From positions 124,001-188,000 of the forward strand of contig JAOSJM010000005.1 in NCBI GenBank assembly GCA_027494165.1: 64,000 bases of DNA. The letters are read 5' to 3'. This stretch comes from Acidimicrobiia bacterium (GTDB taxonomy: Bacteria > Actinomycetota > Acidimicrobiia > IMCC26256 > JAOSJM01). Made by a program: the position numbers and the translations under genes. Of the stretch, positions 59,963 to 64,000 are shown in pieces (the first letter of the stretch is position 1; each line of letters begins with the position of its first letter). The notes under the pieces were generated by a model. That model saw nothing but the letters and a program-made list of their open reading frames with translations, searched no databases and was not told where the DNA came from.

Positions 59963-61081
59963 GTGCCCACCCACCTCACCCCCGACCAGCTCGCGCGCGA
60001 CCTCGCCCTGCGTGACCTCACCGATCCCGGCGAGGGACCGCACGCCCTCCAGATGCTCGTCGACCGGGCCGTCGATGCCCTCACCGGCGCGTGGGGATGC
60101 GAGCGGCGGCGCTGCCCCGGCCCGCGGGTCATCCCGATCGCCGACAACTACGACCACCTGAGGTTCACCGCCGAGGCCGCCAGCCGTGACCAGCGGTACA
60201 CGCGCTACGTGGACGAGCACCGCATGCTCCGCAGCCACGCCAGCGCGATGATCCCGCCCGCCCTGCGCGCCCTCGCCGCCGACCCCGTCGACGACGTCCT
60301 GCTCGTCTGCCCCGGCGTCGTGTACCGCCGCGACGCGATCGACCGGCTCCACACGGGCACGCCGCACCAGCTCGACCTCTGGCGGATCGCCCGGCACCCG
60401 CTCGGGAACGACGACATGGACGAGATGACGTCGCTCCTCCTCGGAGCCCTGTCGCCGGGCCGGCCCTGGCGGACCGAGCCCCGGGTCCACCCCTACACGC
60501 TCGACGGGCGACAGGTGGACGTGGAGTCCGACGGCCGGTGGGTCGAGGTGTGGGAGTGCGGCCTCGCCCACCCCGAGGTCCTCGCGCGCGCCGGGCTCGA
60601 CGGTTGGCACGGCCTGGCGCTCGGCATGGGCCTCGACCGGTTCCTGATGCTCCGCAAGGCGATCCCCGACATCCGGCTCCTCCGCTCGTCCGACCCCCGG
60701 GTGGCCTCCCAGATGACCGACCTGGAGCCCTACCGGCCCGTGTCCTCGATGCCGCCGATCGTCCGCGACCTGTCGGTGGCCGTCGAGCGCGACGACGACG
60801 TGGAGGACCTCGGCGACCGCGTCCGCGACGCGCTGGGCGACGACGCCGAGGCGGTCGAGGAGGTCGACGTGCTCTCGGAGACCGCGTACGAGCAGCTCCC
60901 GGAGTCGGCGATCGCCCGGATGGGGATGTCGACCGGTCACAAGAACGTCCTCGTCCGCGTCGTGCTCCGGCCTCTCGACCGCACCCTCACCGACACCGAC
61001 GCCAACGCGCTGCGCGACCGGATCTACGCGGCCCTCCACCGCGGCTCGCACCACGAGTGGTCGTCGGGAGTACGGGCGTAG
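59963..61081 (+). CDS. PheS-like aminoacyl-tRNA-synthetase-related ligase with FDX-ACB domain
   Basis: A 372-residue class II synthetase-core protein related to PheRS alpha. Motif 2 is CPGVVYRRDAIDRLHTGTPHQLDLWRI near 113-139, WVEVWECGLAHPEVLARAG near 195 corresponds to the PheS substrate region, and motif 3 is LALGMGLDRFLMLRKAIPDIRLL near 217. The C-terminal 95 residues form a ferredoxin-fold anticodon-binding domain (PPIVRDLSVAVERDDDVEDLGDRVRDALG). This monomeric layout, as in mitochondrial PheRS, is not the bacterial tetramer, and I recall it as a class of uncharacterised PheS-related ligases in actinobacteria. GTG start with GAGAGGAG, which lies in a hairpin. Substrate unknown. Confidence 0.8.
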   Translation: MPTHLTPDQLARDLALRDLTDPGEGPHALQMLVDRAVDALTGAWGCERRRCPGPRVIPIADNYDHLRFTAEAASRDQRYTRYVDEHRMLRSHASAMIPPALRALAADPVDDVLLVCPGVVYRRDAIDRLHTGTPHQLDLWRIARHPLGNDDMDEMTSLLLGALSPGRPWRTEPRVHPYTLDGRQVDVESDGRWVEVWECGLAHPEVLARAGLDGWHGLALGMGLDRFLMLRKAIPDIRLLRSSDPRVASQMTDLEPYRPVSSMPPIVRDLSVAVERDDDVEDLGDRVRDALGDDAEAVEEVDVLSETAYEQLPESAIARMGMSTGHKNVLVRVVLRPLDRTLTDTDANALRDRIYAALHRGSHHEWSSGVRA

Positions 61082-61251
61082 GCCTCCCGGGAACGGCGAG
61101 CGGGGAGCCGAGCGGCCGAGCACGGTCACGAGCAGGACGAGGCACCGGAACGCGGGGCCGACGATCCGCCTCGCACCGGTCGCGCGACGCTGGAGCCCGG
61201 GAACGGCCCGACGAAGCCGACGAGGGGTGGACCACAGGAGGGGCGCGAGCC

Positions 61252-62046
61252 ATGGAGCACGTCGAGATCGACGGCCTGCGCGTCGCGTTCCGGCGCCGGG
61301 GGCAGGGACCGCCGCTGCTCCTGCTGCACGGGGGCGTCACGGACGGCCGCACGTGGCGCATCCAGCTCGACGACCTCTCCGACGACTTCACGGTCGTGGC
61401 CTGGGACGCGCCGGGCTGCGGTGGCTCCTCCGACCCGCCCGAGACGTTCCGGCTCCCCGACTACGCCGACTGCCTGGCCCGGTTCGTCGACGCGCTGGGC
61501 ATGGGGCGGCCGCACGTGCTCGGTCACTCGTGGGGGTCGGGGCTCGCGCTCGAGCTGTTCCGGCGGCACGCGACGGTCCCGTCGACGCTGCTGCTCGCGG
61601 GCGCCTACGCGGGCTGGGCCGGCTCGCTCCCGGCCGAGGAGGTCGAAGCGCGCCTGGGCCTGACCCTGCAGGTCGCGGACCGGCTGCCGGACGGGTTCGA
61701 CCCCGGGTCCGTGCCGGGCCTCTTCTCCGCCGCCCTGCCCGAGGAGCGGGCCGCCGAGATGGCCGCCGTCATGGCGGAGATCCGCCCCACCGGGACCCGG
61801 GTGATGGCTCACTCGTTCGCCGAGGCGGACCTGCGCGACGTCCTCGGCCGGATCGACGTACCGACGCTGCTGCTCTACGGCGACGCCGACGAGCGCTCCC
61901 CGCTCGACGTCGCCCGGGCCCTCCACGACGCCATCCCGACGTCGAGCCTCGTCGTCCTGCCGGGGCTCGGTCACATGGCCCACCTGGAGGCGCCGGAGGC
62001 CTTCGACGCCGAGGTCCGTCGCTTCCTCGCCGGGCTCCCGTCGTGA
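61252..62046 (+). CDS. Alpha/beta hydrolase
   Basis: A 264-residue alpha/beta-hydrolase-fold enzyme: oxyanion region LLLLHGGVTDGRTW near 22, nucleophile elbow GHSWGSGLAL near 88 (Ser), catalytic Asp in LLYGDADERSPLD near 206 and His in LPGLGHMAHLEAPEAF near 236. The full triad is visible. ATG 61252 has AGGAGGGG at a good distance. 170 bases without recognisable content separate it from the ligase gene, so it probably has its own promoter. Substrate not predictable. Confidence 0.85.
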   Translation: MEHVEIDGLRVAFRRRGQGPPLLLLHGGVTDGRTWRIQLDDLSDDFTVVAWDAPGCGGSSDPPETFRLPDYADCLARFVDALGMGRPHVLGHSWGSGLALELFRRHATVPSTLLLAGAYAGWAGSLPAEEVEARLGLTLQVADRLPDGFDPGSVPGLFSAALPEERAAEMAAVMAEIRPTGTRVMAHSFAEADLRDVLGRIDVPTLLLYGDADERSPLDVARALHDAIPTSSLVVLPGLGHMAHLEAPEAFDAEVRRFLAGLPS

Positions 62047-62070
62047 CGGGGCCCGGGCCCGTCGCGCGGA

Positions 62071-62862
62071 TCAGCCCGAGGAGCCGGTGATCTCCCCGCG
62101 CCAGGCGGCGTACCGCTCGGGGAACTCCGGGCCGAGCAGGGCGATCGCCTGGGAGCGCGCCTCCTCGATCAGGACCGCCTCCTCGATGTCGAGGTCGAGG
62201 GCCCGGTAGAGGGCCTGCTTGGTGACCCGCATCGCTCGCTTCGGACCGGTGGCGACCCGCCGGGCGTAGTCCATCGCGTCCGCGAGCGGGTCCTCCACGA
62301 TCCGGGCCGCCAGCCCCAGCTCGAGTGCCTCGGCGGCCTCGACGAACCGGCCGGTCAGCATGATGTCGAGCGCCGCGTGCATCGGCACCAGGCGGGGCAG
62401 CAACCACGACAGCCCGTAGTCGGGCACGAGCCCCATGCGCACGAACGGCGACATGAACCGGGCGGTCGGCGCCAGGATCCGCAGGTCGCAGGCGAGCGCC
62501 ATCCCGAAACCGGCCCCCACCGCCACCCCGTTCACCGCGGCGATCGTGAGCTGGGGAAGGCGGTGGAGCGCCACGACCGGCTCGAGCGTCGACCGGGTGA
62601 AGTCCTCGGCGTCGGCGACCTCGGGCCGGCGGAACCCGCTGCAGTGCTCGAGGTCGGCCCCGGCGCAGAACGCGCTCCCCTCACCCGTGACCACGACGAC
62701 GGCCGTGTCGGGGTCGTCGCGCAGCTCGGCCCAGGCACCGCCGAGCTCGTCGACCAGCAACCGGTCGTCGAGGGCGTTGCGGCGCTCGGGGCGTCGCAGG
62801 GTCACGAGCGCCACCCCCGCGTCGCGCTCGATGGTCAGGCGGGCCGGTTGCCCCTCGGTCAT
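62071..62862 (-). CDS. Enoyl-CoA hydratase/isomerase family (crotonase) protein
   Basis: A 263-residue crotonase-fold protein. CoA/oxyanion segments GEGSAFCAGADLEHCSGF near 60 and VNGVAVGAGFGMALACDLRILAP near 109; at the third site it has MGLVPDYGLSWLLPRLV (Asp in the position where many isomerase-type members carry their acid/base), rather than the Glu pair of classical hydratases. C-terminal ASSEFPERYAAWRGE-like EFPERYAAW. It starts 22 bases after the SDR stop; the two form an operon headed by a degenerate regulon operator. Likely beta-oxidation-type step. Confidence 0.85.
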   Translation of the reverse strand: MTEGQPARLTIERDAGVALVTLRRPERRNALDDRLLVDELGGAWAELRDDPDTAVVVVTGEGSAFCAGADLEHCSGFRRPEVADAEDFTRSTLEPVVALHRLPQLTIAAVNGVAVGAGFGMALACDLRILAPTARFMSPFVRMGLVPDYGLSWLLPRLVPMHAALDIMLTGRFVEAAEALELGLAARIVEDPLADAMDYARRVATGPKRAMRVTKQALYRALDLDIEEAVLIEEARSQAIALLGPEFPERYAAWRGEITGSSG

Positions 62863-62884
62863 CTCGTCGCTCCTCTCGAGCCCT

Positions 62885-63652
62885 CTACAGCACCCACCGG
62901 TTGAAGATCCCGCCGTCGACCACGACCACCTGGCCGGTGATCCCCGTGCCGCGCGGACCGGCCAGGAAGACCGCGGCGTTCGCCAGCTCCTCGAGGTCCA
63001 GCGCCCGGCCCCTCGGCGTCGCCGCCGCGGTGGCCGCCATGAGCGCTCCCGTGTCGCCGACGACGGCGGCGGCCGCCTTCGACAGGAACGGGCCGGCCGA
63101 GATCGCGTTGACCCGGATCCCGCGGGGAGCGAGCTCCGACGCCAGGTAGCGGACGATCGTGTCGCCCACGGCCTTGGCGGCCCCGACGGACCCGTACCCG
63201 GGGATCACCCGTTGCGAGCCGATGCTCGTCAGGTAGAGCACGGCCGAGCCCGGCTCCAGGAGCCGGTCGAACGCCTCCACGAGGGCGAGGAGCGAGAGCC
63301 CGCCCGACGCCACGCTCTCGGACACCGCCCGGTGACCGACCTCGAGCATCGGCCCCAGTCGCGGCGCGACCGCCGCGTGGACGAGGACGCTGACGGCGCC
63401 GGCGGTCTCCTCGACCTGCGACACGAGACCCGCCAGGGAGTCCGGCTCGACCAGGTCGCATCGGGCGGAGCGCAGGCCGGGGATCTCCTCGCCGAGCCGC
63501 TCGAGAGGGCTCGGGTCGCTCCGGTACGTGATCCACGGGACGAGCTCGGGGCGATCCGCGGCGAGACCGCGCAGGATCGCTCCCCCGACAGCCCCCGCCG
63601 ACCCGACCACGACGGCGGCACCGCCGGCGCCGCTTCGACCTGTACCACCCAT
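62885..63652 (-). CDS. SDR-family reductase, enoyl-ACP-reductase-like active site
   Basis: A 255-residue SDR. Cofactor motif VVVGSAGAVGGAILRGL near 15 (GxxGxVG, atypical). The catalytic Tyr-Lys spacing is Y-x6-K (GYGSVGAAK near 163), the FabI/FabL spacing rather than YxxxK, and C-terminal ITGQVVVVDGGIFNRW is the usual SDR end. So it is probably an enoyl-thioester reductase rather than an alcohol dehydrogenase. ATG 63652 has GGGGGAG just upstream; 63676 has none. First gene of the operon with the crotonase. Confidence 0.82.
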   Translation of the reverse strand: MGGTGRSGAGGAAVVVGSAGAVGGAILRGLAADRPELVPWITYRSDPSPLERLGEEIPGLRSARCDLVEPDSLAGLVSQVEETAGAVSVLVHAAVAPRLGPMLEVGHRAVSESVASGGLSLLALVEAFDRLLEPGSAVLYLTSIGSQRVIPGYGSVGAAKAVGDTIVRYLASELAPRGIRVNAISAGPFLSKAAAAVVGDTGALMAATAAATPRGRALDLEELANAAVFLAGPRGTGITGQVVVVDGGIFNRWVL

Positions 63653-63681
63653 CGAGCTCCCCCGGTCGGAGATCATGGATC

Positions 63682-63697
63682 TACCGTTGAACGTCAA
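63682..63697 (-). promoter_or_regulatory. Degenerate operator TACCGT-TGA-ACGTCA
   Basis: Right arm perfect, left arm with two mismatches to TGACGT. On the minus strand it supplies TTGACG (63692-63697) as a -35 for the SDR-crotonase operon, 40 bases before the start codon. Confidence 0.45.
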
Positions 63698-63766
63698 GCT
63701 AGACGTCCCTCGGAGGTCCGTCAACGAGGGGCTCACCTGCTCGCCACCCGCCCGCCGGGTCGCCGC

Positions 63767-63772
63767 TACCGT
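63767..63772 (+). promoter_or_regulatory. -10-like TACCGT before the last gene
   Basis: A TANNNT hexamer ending six bases before the GTG at 63779, the same spacing as at smpB and at 27192. Confidence 0.35.
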
Positions 63773-63778
63773 TCGAGG

Positions 63779-64000
63779 GTGGTCCGCGACGCCTACCTCG
63801 CCGCCGCGACCGCGGCCGTCGCCCTCGTCGGCGACGAGGCCGTGGCCCGGCGATGGGACGAGCCCTCGGTGCTCGACGGCATGAGCGTCGGCCTGCTGGC
63901 CGGGCACCTGGCCCGCTCGGTCCTCCAGGTCGAGTGGTACCTCGACGCGCCCCTCCCCGACGGCGAGCCGATCACGGCCGAGGCCTACTACGCGCGACTC
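63779..64000 (+). CDS. Maleylpyruvate isomerase / DinB-like protein, N-terminal part (runs off the window)
   Basis: The first 74 residues are visible: VVRDAYLAAATAAVALVGDEAVARRWDEPSVLDGMSVGLLAGHLARSVLQVEWYLDAPLPDG. The His in LLAGHLARS at about 42 matches the first metal ligand of the mycothiol-dependent maleylpyruvate-isomerase/DinB four-helix fold. Proteins of this kind use mycothiol in actinobacteria. GTG start six bases after a TACCGT -10-like element, so probably leaderless. The rest of the gene is outside the window. Confidence 0.6.
   Translation, partial: MVRDAYLAAATAAVALVGDEAVARRWDEPSVLDGMSVGLLAGHLARSVLQVEWYLDAPLPDGEPITAEAYYARL

Overview
The window is 64 kb of very GC-rich DNA (roughly 70% or more by eye) from an actinobacterium, most likely a member of the Acidimicrobiia or a close relative. 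The evidence is actinobacterial throughout: several F420/LLM-type oxidoreductases, a mec-cysO-cysM-murI-Rv1339-rph-rdgB block in the same order as in Mycobacterium tuberculosis, a DUF222/HNH (13E12-type) endonuclease with an actinobacterial SOS box, DxHxxG cobalamin proteins, GTG starts and ATGA/GTGA stop-start overlaps. The placement in Acidimicrobiia is inference from gene style, not from a marker gene.

Left part (1-35 kb) is a catabolic region for acyl-CoA intermediates. It holds a B12-binding mutase small subunit with a two-subunit CoA-transferase (1-3 kb, plus strand), then a long minus-strand operon of acyl-CoA dehydrogenase, LLM oxidoreductase, FAD oxidoreductase, phenylacetate-CoA-ligase-like enzyme, MeaB GTPase and a second LLM enzyme. 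Divergent from it is an AtuA-type pair. Next comes a four-gene ketone carboxylase cluster laid out like acetophenone carboxylase (HyuA, Zn-ribbon, HyuA, HyuB). Two near-identical MerR-family regulators, an LLM enzyme, a cNMP-binding protein and a Liv-type ABC importer follow, then SDR, ADH, VOC, acyl-CoA-synthetase and old-yellow-enzyme genes and a tRNA-Leu(UAG). A repeated palindrome, TGACGT-N3-ACGTCA, sits in front of most of these operons. It overlaps the -35 of several, and ties the region (and the SDR/enoyl-CoA-hydratase pair at 62-63.7 kb) into one probable MerR-controlled regulon.

Middle part (35-46 kb) has a molybdate import operon with its own HTH-MOP regulator, a 61-bp tandem repeat, an HDOD protein and two large PAS/GGDEF signalling proteins, plus a third GGDEF protein nearby at 32 kb.

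Right part (46-64 kb) is housekeeping: RdgB, RNase PH, a metallo-hydrolase, glutamate racemase, TsaC/Sua5, CysM, CysO, Mec, a lone form-II CoxL-like molybdoenzyme, SmpB and tmRNA. Then come the DUF222/HNH gene with its SOS box and a PheS-like ligase. The ligase gene is preceded by a small leader ORF whose stop codon lies in a hairpin that would hide the ligase's ribosome-binding site. The window ends in an SDR/crotonase pair and the start of a maleylpyruvate-isomerase-like gene.

Caution: at least a dozen genes, including ones normally essential, carry single-base frame breaks, nearly always in G or C runs. I read these as assembly errors and give the full span of each gene.
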